Below, piece by piece: positions 1 through 8,353 of a DNA stretch of 64,000 nucleotides. The notes beneath the pieces were generated by a model. That model was not told the origin of the DNA, did no database searches, and saw only the letters and a list, made by a program, of their open reading frames with translations. Made by a program: the position numbers and the translations under genes. The DNA is from Catenulispora sp. GP43. Lineage in GTDB: Bacteria > Actinomycetota > Actinomycetes > Streptomycetales > Catenulisporaceae. How positions within the stretch are numbered: the stretch's first letter is position 1; every line of letters begins with the position of its first letter. Where the stretch lies: NCBI RefSeq assembly GCF_041260665.1, contig NZ_JBGCCT010000005.1, positions 310,001 through 374,000 of the forward strand. The letters run 5' to 3'.

Positions 1-1
1 G

Positions 2-277
2 AAGCTCATCGGCCAACACGTGGTGGAGATGACGGCGGTGGCGCTGCCCGCAGTTGCCCTCGCCGTGCTGGCCGGTGCTCTGGCCGGGCCGTCTTTAGGC
101 CATGCGTTGCTCGGTCCTCATACCGGTGGTCTCGCCCAGACCCCGGTGCATGTCGAGCCCGCCGCGGTCGCCGAGGTCGCGGGCCTCGCACTCGGCATCT
201 GCCTGGTCTCGACCATCGTGCCGGGCATCGGAATCCTCCGCCTGCACCCCCGATCCATCCTCACCGACACCGAATAG
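2..277 (+). CDS. FtsX-like ABC permease, C-terminal end (partial)
   Basis: The reading frame is already open at the window edge, so only the last 91 residues are visible. They contain two hydrophobic stretches separated by a small periplasm-facing loop and end in a basic tail (GILRLHPRSILTDTE). The next gene ends almost identically (AVLRLSPRTILTKGK), so the two are paralogous permeases of one FtsX/MacB-type transporter. These permeases couple an ATPase to movement of lipids, peptides or drugs at the membrane. The partner ATPase is the third gene of the group. The substrate cannot be inferred. Confidence 0.8.
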   Translation, partial: KLIGQHVVEMTAVALPAVALAVLAGALAGPSLGHALLGPHTGGLAQTPVHVEPAAVAEVAGLALGICLVSTIVPGIGILRLHPRSILTDTE

Positions 278-316
278 CCGCACGCCACCGGACAGCCGCA
301 CCGACACCGAATAGCC
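262..316 (+). repeat. 18-bp direct repeat spanning a stop codon
   Basis: CACCGACACCGAATAGCC occurs at 262-279 and again at 299-316. The first copy contains the TAG stop of the permease; the second lies in the gap before the next gene. Confidence 0.8.
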
Positions 317-334
317 CAGGAGAACCGACTTCCC

Positions 335-1714
335 ATGAACTTCGTCAAACGCGCGGCGCTCAGCCTGTGGGCCCGCAAGAGCCGCACCCTGATCACCCTG
401 GCCACCTTCCTCGCCATCTCGGTGATGGTCCTGGCGGGCGTCTTGATCGACTCCGCGACGGCGCGGGCCGAACAGGGGGTGAAACGGTCCGTGGGCGCCG
501 AGGTCACCCTCGAGATGGACCTGAGCAAGATGGGCGCCGGCGGAGCGTTGCAGGCCCCGCACGTCGACGCCGGGATCGTCGACAAGATCGGCGCTCTGCC
601 ACAGGTGCAGAAGTACACGTACTCGACCTGGGACCGCGCGATCCTGGGCGGTGGCGCCACATTGGTGGACGGCGGGCCGCAAGCGCCGATGGGACCCGGC
701 GGCACCGTGGACCAGGCCGTCCGCGACAGCTCCGTGCTGTCTGACTTCCGCAGCGGCCGGTTCACACTTCTGTCCGGCGCGCACATAACACCCGCCGACA
801 AGGATGAGCACAAAGTCCTGATCGAGGAACGGTTCGCCCTGAAGAACCACCTGAAGGTCGGCGACAAACTCACACTCACCGGCAACGACGAGAAGACAAC
901 CGCCGACTTCACCGTCGGCGGGATCTACCGCGACCCGCGGGCGGTCACCGAGACAGAGCCCGAATACGGCATCAACCCGGCCAACATGATCTACGGGACG
1001 TTCGGGGGTCTCGCCGCGCTCGGTTCGCAGCAAAGCGGATCCCCGCAGGTGAGTACCGCGACTTTCATCCTGCAGGACGCCGACGCGCAGGACGCCTTCA
1101 AAGCTGCGGCCAAGCAGATCGCCGGCTCGGCGCTCGCCGGCTTCAAGCTGGACGTCAACACCAAGGCCATCGATCAGATGACCGGCCCGCTGGGCAGCAT
1201 CCGCACCACGGCGGCCCTGGCCATGTGGCTGATGGCGCTGGCCGGCGCGGCCGTTCTGGCCCTGCTGGCCAACCTGGCCGTCAAGCAGTGCCGCAGGGAG
1301 TACGGCGTCCTGCTGGCGATAGGGGAGCGCAAGACCAAGCTCATCGCTCAGCAGATCCTGGAGATAGCCGCGGTGGCGATCCTCGCCATCGGTATCAGTT
1401 CCCTCATCGCACCGGGACTGACCCAGAGCGCCGGCCAGTGGCTGCTCGGGCGCGACGCGTCCGCGGCGAAGCAGAAGATCGACGCCTGGAAGCCCCCACC
1501 GCCCGGCAGCACCGGCCTCGGCGAGGGCATCGACCCGAACGACAAGCCCGTCGAGAACGCCGACCCCATCGACAAGATCTCGGTGGCGCTCGATCCGGCG
1601 TCCCTGCTCGTGGTCGGTGGCGTCGGCCTGGGCATCGGCCTGCTCGCGACCGCGATCCCGGCCGGTGCCGTGCTGCGTCTCAGTCCTCGAACCATTCTCA
1701 CGAAGGGCAAGTGA
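335..1714 (+). CDS. FtsX-like ABC transporter permease
   Basis: A 459-residue membrane protein with the FtsX/MacB layout: one N-terminal membrane helix (about residues 18-40, ending in a TARAEQG cleavage-like stretch), a large extracytoplasmic domain (about 45-285), and three C-terminal helices (about 288-312, 335-358 and 425-447). A Pro/Gly-rich segment (about 388-410) lies in the last loop. It should pair with the neighbouring permease and be energised by the ATPase encoded 6 bp downstream. CCAGGAG about 13 bases before the ATG supports the start. Substrate unknown; peptide, lipid or drug efflux is possible. Confidence 0.85.
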   Translation: MNFVKRAALSLWARKSRTLITLATFLAISVMVLAGVLIDSATARAEQGVKRSVGAEVTLEMDLSKMGAGGALQAPHVDAGIVDKIGALPQVQKYTYSTWDRAILGGGATLVDGGPQAPMGPGGTVDQAVRDSSVLSDFRSGRFTLLSGAHITPADKDEHKVLIEERFALKNHLKVGDKLTLTGNDEKTTADFTVGGIYRDPRAVTETEPEYGINPANMIYGTFGGLAALGSQQSGSPQVSTATFILQDADAQDAFKAAAKQIAGSALAGFKLDVNTKAIDQMTGPLGSIRTTAALAMWLMALAGAAVLALLANLAVKQCRREYGVLLAIGERKTKLIAQQILEIAAVAILAIGISSLIAPGLTQSAGQWLLGRDASAAKQKIDAWKPPPPGSTGLGEGIDPNDKPVENADPIDKISVALDPASLLVVGGVGLGIGLLATAIPAGAVLRLSPRTILTKGK

Positions 1715-1720
1715 CCTGCC

Positions 1721-2437
1721 ATGACCGTGTCCTCCACGACAGGCGCCGCCACACCCGTCCTGCGCCTCGACGGCGTCAGCCACACCTATTCGGACCAGCG
1801 CCGCAGGAGCGCAGTCCTCAACGGCATCAGCTACGCCTTCCAACGCGGCACCTTCTACACGATCCTGGGCCCGTCCGGCAGCGGCAAGACGACGCTGCTC
1901 AGTCTGGCCAGCGGCCTGGACACCCCGACCCGGGGCACCATCAGCTTCGAGGGCCGCGATCTGCGGGACCTGGGCCTGGGCCGCTACCGCAATCGGCACG
2001 CCGCCACGGTCTTCCAGCAGTACAACCTGCTCACCTACATGACCGCCGTGCAGAACGTCACGGCCGCCATGGAGATCACCGGCGTGAGACCCGCCTCGGG
2101 CAGCCGCCGGGCCCGGGCGCTGGAGCTGCTGGAGCGGATCGGCCTGGACCGGCCGACGGCCACCCGCAACGTCCTGCGGCTCTCCGGCGGCCAGCAGCAG
2201 CGCGTCGCCATCGCCCGCGCCCTGGCCTGCGACGTCGACATCCTCTTCGCGGACGAGCCCACCGGCAACCTCGACGAGGACACCGCGCAGGGCATCATCG
2301 ACACCTTCCGCGATCTGGCCCACGAGCAGGGCAAGTGCGTGGTCGTCGTCACGCACTCGCAGCGGTTGGCCGGGCAGTCCGACCGGATCCTGGTCCTGCG
2401 CAAGGGCAGGCTGTCGGAGCAGGCGAAGGCCGGATGA
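1721..2437 (+). CDS. ABC transporter ATP-binding protein (LolD/MacB type)
   Basis: 238 residues, the normal length for a stand-alone nucleotide-binding subunit. Visible motifs are Walker A GPSGSGKTT (about residues 50-58), a Q-loop in VFQQYNLL (about 97-104), the signature LSGGQQQRVAIARAL (about 154-168), Walker B DILFADEPTGNLD (about 173-185) and the switch His in VVVTHS. The GNLD after Walker B is typical of the LolD/FtsE/MacB family that works with FtsX-type permeases, matching the two permease genes upstream. The ATG is 6 bases after the preceding stop, so the three genes form one operon. Confidence 0.93.
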   Translation: MTVSSTTGAATPVLRLDGVSHTYSDQRRRSAVLNGISYAFQRGTFYTILGPSGSGKTTLLSLASGLDTPTRGTISFEGRDLRDLGLGRYRNRHAATVFQQYNLLTYMTAVQNVTAAMEITGVRPASGSRRARALELLERIGLDRPTATRNVLRLSGGQQQRVAIARALACDVDILFADEPTGNLDEDTAQGIIDTFRDLAHEQGKCVVVVTHSQRLAGQSDRILVLRKGRLSEQAKAG

Positions 2438-2528
2438 CCGCCGCGCGGCGAGGAGGCGGCCGTCAACGTTTTACGACCCCGGATGGTTAGCATGGCCGGG
2501 GCAAGTACGGAGAGGAAGGACCAATCAG

Positions 2529-3512
2529 GTGGAAAAGCGAACCCTGGGCCGCACCGGCCGGCAGGTCGGCGTCATCGGTCTCGGTGCCTGGCAACTGGGA
2601 GCGGACTGGGGCGAGGTGGCCGAGGACGACGCGCTGGCCACGCTCGCCGCGGCCGTGGACGGCGGCGTGTCGTTCCTGGACACCGCGGACGTCTACGGCG
2701 ACGGCCGCAGCGAGCAGCTGATCGGGACGTTCCTGAAGTCGCGGCCGGGTGCGGACATCACGGTGGCGACGAAGATGGGCCGCCGGGTGCCGCAGGTGCC
2801 GGAGGCGTACACGCTCGACAACTTCCGCGCCTGGAACGACCGCTCCCGCGCGAACCTGGGCGTCGACACCCTCGATCTGGTGCAGCTGCACTGCCCGCCC
2901 ACGCCGGTGTACTCCAGCGACGAGGTCTTCGACGCGCTGGACACCCTGGTCGCCGAGAAGCGGGTCGCGGCGTACGGCGTGAGCGTCGAGACCCGCGCCG
3001 AGGCGCTCACCGCGATCGCGCGGCCGAACGTGGCCAGCGTGCAGATCATCCTGAACATGCTGCGGCTGGGCCCGCTGGCGGACGTGCTGCCGGCCGCGCG
3101 CGAAGCCGGGGTCGGCATCATCGCGCGCGTGCCGCTGGCCAGCGGACTGCTGTCCGGCAAGTACGACGAGCACACGACCTTCGCCGAGAACGACCACCGC
3201 AACTACAACCGGCACGGCGAGGCCTTCGACGTCGGCGAGACGTTCTCCGGCGTCGACTTCGCCACCGGGCTGGAGGCGGTGCGACGGCTGGCGCCGCTGG
3301 TGCCCTCCGGCGTCGCGATGGCGCAGTTCGCTCTGCGCTGGATCGTGGACCAGCCCGGGGTCAGCGTGGTCATCCCGGGCGCGCGCAACCCGAAGCAGGC
3401 CGCCGGCAACGCCGCCGCGGCCGGGCTGGCGCCGTTGTCGGCGGCCGACCTGGCCGCGGTGCACGAGGTCTACGACGAGCTGATCGCGCCCCAGGTCGGC
3501 GACCGGTGGTGA
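2529..3512 (+). CDS. Aldo/keto reductase
   Basis: NADPH-dependent oxidoreductase of the aldo/keto reductase superfamily, 327 residues. The catalytic tetrad is readable: Asp and Tyr in FLDTADVYGDG (about residues 43-53), Lys in VATKMGRR (about 80-87) and His in VQLHCPP. The C-terminal cofactor site is seen in SVVIPGARNPKQ. The GTG start is chosen because a GGAGAGGAAGGA ribosome site lies about 8 bases upstream and the N-terminus EKRTLGRTGRQVGVIGLG is the usual family start. It stands alone after the ABC operon. Family members reduce sugar aldehydes or ketones; the substrate is unknown. Confidence 0.9.
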   Translation: MEKRTLGRTGRQVGVIGLGAWQLGADWGEVAEDDALATLAAAVDGGVSFLDTADVYGDGRSEQLIGTFLKSRPGADITVATKMGRRVPQVPEAYTLDNFRAWNDRSRANLGVDTLDLVQLHCPPTPVYSSDEVFDALDTLVAEKRVAAYGVSVETRAEALTAIARPNVASVQIILNMLRLGPLADVLPAAREAGVGIIARVPLASGLLSGKYDEHTTFAENDHRNYNRHGEAFDVGETFSGVDFATGLEAVRRLAPLVPSGVAMAQFALRWIVDQPGVSVVIPGARNPKQAAGNAAAAGLAPLSAADLAAVHEVYDELIAPQVGDRW

Positions 3513-3544
3513 GCAGCCGGTGGTGAGCAGCCGGTGGTGAGCAA
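3503..3544 (+). repeat. Three 14-bp tandem repeats over a stop codon
   Basis: The unit CCGGTGGTGAGCAG starts at 3503, 3517 and 3531; the last copy differs at its final base. The first copy encodes the final Arg-Trp and the TGA stop of the aldo/keto reductase, so the gene end has been copied into the intergenic region. Confidence 0.85.
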
Positions 3545-3563
3545 GCGGCGGTGAGGCCGCGGT

Positions 3564-3590
3564 CGCGCTCGGCCTCATCCGCCGAGCGCG
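3564..3590. terminator. Hairpin between convergent genes
   Basis: CGCGCTCGGC and GCCGAGCGCG form a perfect 10-bp stem around a 7-base loop. It overlaps the stop codon of the minus-strand esterase and lies just after the plus-strand reductase, as a shared bidirectional terminator would. There is no clear T-tract on either side. Confidence 0.55.
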
Positions 3591-4615
3591 CCCACCATGT
3601 TCATGATGCTCTCGATCTGCGCGCCGCCCTGGATCGGGTAGTTGGTCGCCCCGAGGTAGCCCCACCAGTCCCAGCAGCCGTACGGGTTGCTCGGGCCGGT
3701 GGTGGCCTGCGGATACAGGACGATCAGGTTGTTGGTGTCGGCGTACTGGTCGAGGTTGGCGCGGTCCACGAACGCCGTGCCGACGCTGTCGTATCCCTGC
3801 TCGCAGCCGTGCAGGGCAACCAGCAGGCGGCAGGTCGAGCCGGCGGAGCAGGAGCGCGGGACGTAGGCGAATCCGGATCCTGACATGTCGAGGGCGGCGG
3901 CCGATCCGCCGTCGGCGTAGGCGTCCTGGTCGAACTGGGTGAGGGTCCCGGTCAGCGGGCCGGTGTTCGCCGTGGAGACCGACCCGAGCAGCGCGGTGAG
4001 CAGGTCGTGCTCGGGATCGGTGCCGCAGTTGTTCAGATACGGGGAGCCGGTGGTTCCGCACGAGCTGGTGCCGTAAGGCGTTACCCAAGCGTGGCCCGCG
4101 CCGGCACCGGTGACAGAGGTGACATGCGCGCCGAAGTGGGACCAGAAGGTCGCCCCGTCCTTGCTGACCGAGGCGGCGATGACAGTGTCCTGCGAGCCGT
4201 GGTAGACCCAGACCGGCTTTCCGGAAAGATCGCCGATCGGGTCGATCCAGCCGTACGCCGACCACAGCGAGGCGTCGGACTCCAGCGTGCCCAGGTAGTC
4301 CGGGTAGGTGTTGGCTGCGCACCCGTATACCGCCTGCGCTGCATTGTTCTGCGCGCAGTAGTAGGGGCCGGCGCCGAAGACCGCGGTGCCCCGGATCCGG
4401 CTGGAGTAGGCGACCTGTAGCTGCCCGGCCATGTATCCGCCGGAGGAGACGCCGGCCACGTAGACCCCCGAGATCCGGTAGCCGGACAGACTTCCGGCTA
4501 CCGGGCTCACGGTGTAAGGGCCGCCGCTCGCCGAGGCTTCAGTGGTCGGCACCGCCACAGCCGCAAACAGTGTCAGGGCCCATATCGCCGCCCATCGTCT
4601 TCTCATCACTGCCAC
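3575..4615 (-). CDS. Secreted PHB depolymerase-type esterase (permuted, type II)
   Basis: A 346-residue exported serine hydrolase related to extracellular poly(3-hydroxybutyrate) depolymerases. A signal peptide is evident (MRRR, hydrophobic core, cleavage near residue 28 at TEASA). The lipase box AGVSSGGYMA places the nucleophile at about Ser58, followed by Asp143 (HGSQDTVI) and His175 (GAGHAWVTP). The oxyanion-type LLVALHGCEQG and VLYPQA elements come at the C-terminal end instead of before the lipase box, the order of type II, circularly permuted depolymerases. Several Cys could form disulfides. The polymer substrate is inferred from family; a generic polyester or feruloyl-type esterase is the alternative. 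Confidence 0.85.
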   Translation of the reverse strand: MAVMRRRWAAIWALTLFAAVAVPTTEASASGGPYTVSPVAGSLSGYRISGVYVAGVSSGGYMAGQLQVAYSSRIRGTAVFGAGPYYCAQNNAAQAVYGCAANTYPDYLGTLESDASLWSAYGWIDPIGDLSGKPVWVYHGSQDTVIAASVSKDGATFWSHFGAHVTSVTGAGAGHAWVTPYGTSSCGTTGSPYLNNCGTDPEHDLLTALLGSVSTANTGPLTGTLTQFDQDAYADGGSAAALDMSGSGFAYVPRSCSAGSTCRLLVALHGCEQGYDSVGTAFVDRANLDQYADTNNLIVLYPQATTGPSNPYGCWDWWGYLGATNYPIQGGAQIESIMNMVGALGG

Positions 4616-4680
4616 CCCTCCGCCGCGCGCCGCTGATGTTCCGGGGAACGTAGCTCCGGCAGGCAGGGCCGGCCATGTGA

Positions 4681-4703
4681 GCGGCCGCCATAAAGGCGGC
4701 CGC
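4681..4703 (-). terminator. Hairpin after the pigment hydroxylase gene
   Basis: GCGGCCGCC and GGCGGCCGC form a 9-bp stem around ATAAA, 16 bases past the stop of the minus-strand hydroxylase and before the esterase start. There is no T-tract, so termination strength is uncertain. Confidence 0.5.
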
Positions 4704-4718
4704 GATTGTGGGAAGGGG

Positions 4719-6356
4719 CTAGCGACTCGCCATGGCCTTGCTCTCCTTGCTCTCCTTCAGGCTCAGCACCTCACGCAGTACGCCGCTCATAGTGGACTCC
4801 GCATCCCGAGCCCCGTCCTGCGACCGCCACGCCACGAAGCCGTCGGGGCGCACCAGCACCGCGCCGTCGGGCCCGATTCCGTACGCTTTCAGCCATTCGC
4901 CGCCATTGTCGAGGTCGATGTCAAGGCCGTGGCACGCGACCGGTACGCCGGTCTTCGCCGCCGCCGACGTCGCAGCCTTCTGCCACGGGCTGTCCTGCGC
5001 GGTCAGCACCACCGGGGTGCGTTCGAACAGGTCGATCGTGGAGAGTTTCGCGCCGTCCTGATCCAGCCAGACGTGCGGCGCCCGGGTGCCGGGTTCCCCG
5101 GTGGCCTCGAAGTGTTCGGGGACGGTCGGCGCCTTCGCGTCCGCGCCCACGAGCGCACCGTCGGTGTACCGGTAGCCGAGCGCCACCGACAGGACCGAGG
5201 TGCGGCCGCCGGTCGGGGGCGCGTCGAAGCCGGGGTGGCTGTGTTCGGCCGAGCGCTGGGCGGCGCGGGCCGCGGTCTCCACGGCCACCGGGCGGCGCTC
5301 GGTGCCGTACGACTCCAGCAGCTCGCTTCCCGCCCACCCGGACAGCACCGCGGCGAGCTTCCACGCGAGGTTGTGGGCGTCCTGGATCCCGGTGTTGGAG
5401 CCGAAGGCGCCGGTGGGCGGCATTTCGTGGGCTGAGTCGCCGGTGAGGAAGACCCGGCCGGAGTGGTAGCGGTCGGCCACGCGCTCGGCGGCGTGCCAGG
5501 GCGCGCGGCCGGTGATCTCGACCGGGAGGTCGGACACGCCGGCCGCGGCCCGGATGTGCGCGGTGCAGCGCTCGTCGGTGAAGTCCTCGACCGTCTCGCC
5601 GCTGTCGGGATGCCAGGGCAGGTGGAAGACCCAGTGTTCGCGGTTGTCCACCGGGAGCAGCGCGCCCGCGCCCTCGGGGTGGGTCAGGTAGCACGCGATG
5701 AACAGCCGGTCGCCCACCACGTCGGCGAGCTTGTCGGCGCGGAAGGTGACGCTGATGTTGTGGAACAGGTCGCCCTTGCCGCTCTGGGTGATGCCGAGGC
5801 GCTCGCGGACCGGGCTGCGGGGCCCGTCGGCGGCCACCAGGTAGTCGGCGGACACGGTGCTGCTGCGTCCGGTCGAACGGTCCAGCAGTTCGGCCGTGAC
5901 GCCGTCGCTGTCCTGTTCGAAGGAGACCAGCTCGGTGCCGAAGCGGACGGTGCCGCCGAGGCGCTCGGCGTGCCGCAGCAGCACCGGTTCGAGGTCGTTC
6001 TGGCTGCACAGGCACCAGCCGGCGGGGCTGAAGCCCGCCGTCCGGTTGCCCGGGTCGATCTGCCGGAAGAGCCATTCCTGCTCGGAGCCGGCCAGCGTGT
6101 GCGCTTGCAGGATGCCGTGGTTGTCGCGCAGGACCGACGCTGCCTTGCGGATGTCGGCCTCCATTCCGGCGACCCGGAACAGCTCCATGGTCCGCAGGTT
6201 GTTCCCGCGGCCGCGCGGATGGTGCGAGGTCCGGGCGTGCTTCTCGACCAGCATGTGCGGGACGCCTAGGCGGCCCAGGAAGACCGACATGGACAGGCCC
6301 ACGAGTGAGCCCCCGACGACGAGGACCGGTACCCGTTGCTCGCTTGGCTGGTTCAC
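4719..6356 (-). CDS. FAD-dependent aromatic polyketide hydroxylase (WhiE ORFVIII type)
   Basis: A class A flavoprotein monooxygenase of about 545 residues that should hydroxylate the polyketide made by the neighbouring cluster. The FAD-binding GGSLVG sits near residue 15, a DGPRSPVRERLG segment is mid-protein, and the GD motif is in VFLTGDSAHEMPPTGAFGSN. A thioredoxin-like C-terminal domain completes the PgaE/RdmE-type layout. The GTG start is chosen because GGAATGGAG precedes it and the Rossmann strand (VPVLVVGG) begins at once; a longer open frame upstream runs into the divergent promoter. Its divergent placement matches ORFVIII of Streptomyces coelicolor whiE. Confidence 0.88.
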   Translation of the reverse strand: MNQPSEQRVPVLVVGGSLVGLSMSVFLGRLGVPHMLVEKHARTSHHPRGRGNNLRTMELFRVAGMEADIRKAASVLRDNHGILQAHTLAGSEQEWLFRQIDPGNRTAGFSPAGWCLCSQNDLEPVLLRHAERLGGTVRFGTELVSFEQDSDGVTAELLDRSTGRSSTVSADYLVAADGPRSPVRERLGITQSGKGDLFHNISVTFRADKLADVVGDRLFIACYLTHPEGAGALLPVDNREHWVFHLPWHPDSGETVEDFTDERCTAHIRAAAGVSDLPVEITGRAPWHAAERVADRYHSGRVFLTGDSAHEMPPTGAFGSNTGIQDAHNLAWKLAAVLSGWAGSELLESYGTERRPVAVETAARAAQRSAEHSHPGFDAPPTGGRTSVLSVALGYRYTDGALVGADAKAPTVPEHFEATGEPGTRAPHVWLDQDGAKLSTIDLFERTPVVLTAQDSPWQKAATSAAAKTGVPVACHGLDIDLDNGGEWLKAYGIGPDGAVLVRPDGFVAWRSQDGARDAESTMSGVLREVLSLKESKESKAMASR

Positions 6357-6522
6357 GGTGTGGCTCCATTCCCTGGCTTGGTGCTTGGGGTTCCCCTTGG
6401 ACCAATCCATCACGAGCGCGACGATTGCGCGAATTTCGCCCGGATGGCTGCGAATCGTCGCGGCCCGTGGATACCTCGGAAACGATCTGGTGGTCAGGCA
6501 ACCGGAAAGTGGAGACCGAATC
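6357..6522. promoter_or_regulatory. Divergent promoter region of the spore-pigment cluster
   Basis: This 166-bp gap separates the hydroxylase from the main pigment operon. It holds a perfect palindrome GCGAATTTCGC (6429-6439) nested within an outer inverted repeat, CGACGATT (6419-6426) and AATCGTCG (6453-6460). In S. coelicolor the equivalent gap carries two divergent sporulation-controlled promoters. No confident -35/-10 pair is readable here. Confidence 0.5.
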
Positions 6523-7677
6523 ATGGTTCAGTCAGCTCCCGTTCTCGATGAGCGCGCGCGCCCGGCCGACTCCCGTCTGCGGGTCGTCCTCCTGTTGGAC
6601 GTCCAAGACGGCGAGCAGCAGAACTTCCTCGAGGCGTACGAGCAGATGCGCTACAAGGTCTCGGCCGTTCCGGGACACCTCACCGACCAGCTCTGCCAGT
6701 CGACGGACGACCCGTCGCGCTGGCTGATCACCAGCGAGTGGGAGGCCCCCGAGCCGTTCCTGGCCTGGCTGGACAGCCCGGAGCACATCGAGATGGTCAG
6801 GCCCATGAGCAAGTGCGTCCGGGACACCAGGTCGCTGCGCTTCACGGTGCTCAAGGAGACCTTCGGCGCCGAGAGCGTCGACAGCAAGCAGGCGCCGCGC
6901 GAGAAGAACGGATCCGGGCGCCCCACGCCGCTCGGGCCGGGACCGGACGGCATCGTCCGGCACGCGCTCACCTTCACCGTGAAGCCGGGCACCGAGCAGA
7001 CGGTGGCCGGCATCCTGGCCGGTTATACCTCGCCGGCGGCCCAGGTCGACGAGACCACCCGGCTCGTGCGCACCTCGCTGTTCATGCGGGGCAACCAGGT
7101 CGTCCGTTCGGTGGAGGTGGTCGGCGACCTGGTCGCCGCGCTGCGCCACGTCGCCGCGCAGCCCGAGGTGCGGGCCGTCGAGGAGGCGGTCAACCCCTAC
7201 CTGGAGGAGGCCCGGGATCTGAACGACCCGCTGGCCGCCAAGGACTTCTTCATGCGCGCCGCACTGCCGGCTGTCCGCCACAACACGCGCGACGCCGGCA
7301 GCAAGCGTTCCCGCACGAAGGCGGGCAAGGAGCCGGTCCGCCACGCGTTCGTCTACCCGGTGCGCCCGGGCAGCGGCGAGGCGGTCGCCGAGTACCTGGA
7401 CCGGCAGGACCGGGCCGCCGTGGCCGACGCCGCGTCCCCGCTCGTGCGCAGCACCATCTTCCAGCGCGGCGACCGCGTGGTCCGAATGGTCGACATGACC
7501 GTGCCGGCGGACGCCGATCCGGCCGCGGCGCTCGGCGTCGCCGGTCCGCGGGCCGGCGCCGTGCTGTCCCGGCTGCTCCGGGCCGCGCCGGACCTGCGCG
7601 AGGAGGACGGCCGCCGGGCCGCGCTCGCGAGCTGGGAGCTGACCTCGGTCACCGACCGGCGCTCGCCGCAGGCCTGA
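6523..7677 (+). CDS. SchA/CurD-like protein with ABM domain (WhiE ORFI type)
   Basis: A 384-residue protein of spore-pigment clusters. The N-terminus (about residues 15-110) reads as an antibiotic-biosynthesis-monooxygenase/ferredoxin-like fold (RLRVVLLLDVQDGEQQNFLE). Two related SchA/CurD-like segments follow: VRHALTFTVKPGTEQTVA (about 146-163) and VRHAFVYPVRPGSGEAVA (about 274-291), each with a downstream LVRTSLFMRGNQVVR or LVRSTIFQRGDRVVR match, so the domain is internally duplicated. The start is the ATG after AAAGTGGAG; an open frame runs further upstream but overlaps the divergent hydroxylase. Its role in pigment modification is not biochemically settled. Confidence 0.85.
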   Translation: MVQSAPVLDERARPADSRLRVVLLLDVQDGEQQNFLEAYEQMRYKVSAVPGHLTDQLCQSTDDPSRWLITSEWEAPEPFLAWLDSPEHIEMVRPMSKCVRDTRSLRFTVLKETFGAESVDSKQAPREKNGSGRPTPLGPGPDGIVRHALTFTVKPGTEQTVAGILAGYTSPAAQVDETTRLVRTSLFMRGNQVVRSVEVVGDLVAALRHVAAQPEVRAVEEAVNPYLEEARDLNDPLAAKDFFMRAALPAVRHNTRDAGSKRSRTKAGKEPVRHAFVYPVRPGSGEAVAEYLDRQDRAAVADAASPLVRSTIFQRGDRVVRMVDMTVPADADPAAALGVAGPRAGAVLSRLLRAAPDLREEDGRRAALASWELTSVTDRRSPQA

Positions 7678-7711
7678 GGCCTGCTCGCCGGACTCCGTCG
7701 CCGGCATGTTC

Positions 7712-7810
7712 GAGGACATCCAGAAAGCCCAGAACATCCAGAAAGCCCAGAACAGCCAGAACAGCCAGAACAGCCAGAACAGCCAGAACACCGCGAAAAC
7801 CGCGAAGGCC
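7712..7810 (+). repeat. Eleven 9-bp tandem units inside the pigment operon
   Basis: Units of the type CAGAACAGC, CAGAAAGCC and GCGAAAACC run head to tail between ORFI and the cupin gene; the central four are identical. A 64-codon ORF (7706-7900) runs through them and would encode a Gln/Asn-rich peptide (NSQNSQNSQN), but it has no clear ribosome site. I treat it as an expanded repeat, not a gene. Confidence 0.8.
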
Positions 7811-7924
7811 CGGGAACCCCGGGTCCGTGGGCCCGTGAGCCGACCGGCCGGCGAGCCCGCGAAAACGTCCGATAGCGCACCCGGCGGACCGGCCGGGTGA
7901 CCCGAAGCGTCAGGGGAAACCGTC

Positions 7925-8353
7925 GTGACCACGCAGCTGCCTCGTGTCGTCAATGTCGCCGATGCTCCGTCGAACCGCCGCCGGGGCGGCGATCTGCGGG
8001 CCATGCTCACGCCCACCGCCGTCGGCGCCACCAGCGGCTTCATGGGGCTGGCCAGCGTCCAGCCGGGGGAGCGCATAGGCGAGCACTACCACCCGTACTC
8101 CGAGGAGTTCGTCTTCGTCGTCTGCGGCGAGCTGATGGTGGACCTGGACGGCGTGCCGCAGCCGCTGCACGCCGACCAGGGACTGATGATCCCGATCGGC
8201 ATGCGCCACCGCTTCCGCAACGTCGGCACCACCGAGGCCCGCCTGGTGTTCCACCTCGGGCCGCTGGCGCCGAGCCCGGAGCTCGGCCACGTGGACACCG
8301 AGGAGCCGCCGCGGGCGCAGGACTCGCCGGAGCCGGCGGAGGCCGTCCGATGA
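7925..8353 (+). CDS. Cupin protein (WhiE ORFII type)
   Basis: A 142-residue single-domain cupin. The first metal-binding motif is readable in [22 protein letters not shown] (about residues 40-61, two His and a Glu) and the second in the [12 protein letters not shown] segment. Cupins of this position occur in every well-described spore-pigment cluster and are thought to act as cyclases or oxygenases on the nascent polyketide, though the exact step is unproven. The stop overlaps the ketosynthase start in ATGA, so translation is coupled. Confidence 0.85.
   Translation: MTTQLPRVVNVADAPSNRRRGGDLRAMLTPTAVGATSGFMGLASVQPGERIGEHYHPYSEEFVFVVCGELMVDLDGVPQPLHADQGLMIPIGMRHRFRNVGTTEARLVFHLGPLAPSPELGHVDTEEPPRAQDSPEPAEAVR

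Noticed and set aside
95..2356. 753-codon minus-strand open frame over the ABC transporter genes
   Set aside because: Arg/Gly/Asp-rich low-complexity translation with no domains, antisense to three clear ABC genes; a typical high-GC shadow frame.
5857..6522. Upstream extension of the SchA/CurD gene to 5857
   Set aside because: It overlaps the divergent hydroxylase gene almost fully; the ATG at 6523 has a good ribosome site and begins the conserved domain.
7353..7880. Minus-strand frame encoding a repeated Phe-Trp-Leu or Cys-Ser-Gly pattern
   Set aside because: The pattern is only the antisense reading of the 9-bp tandem repeat and runs over the SchA/CurD gene.
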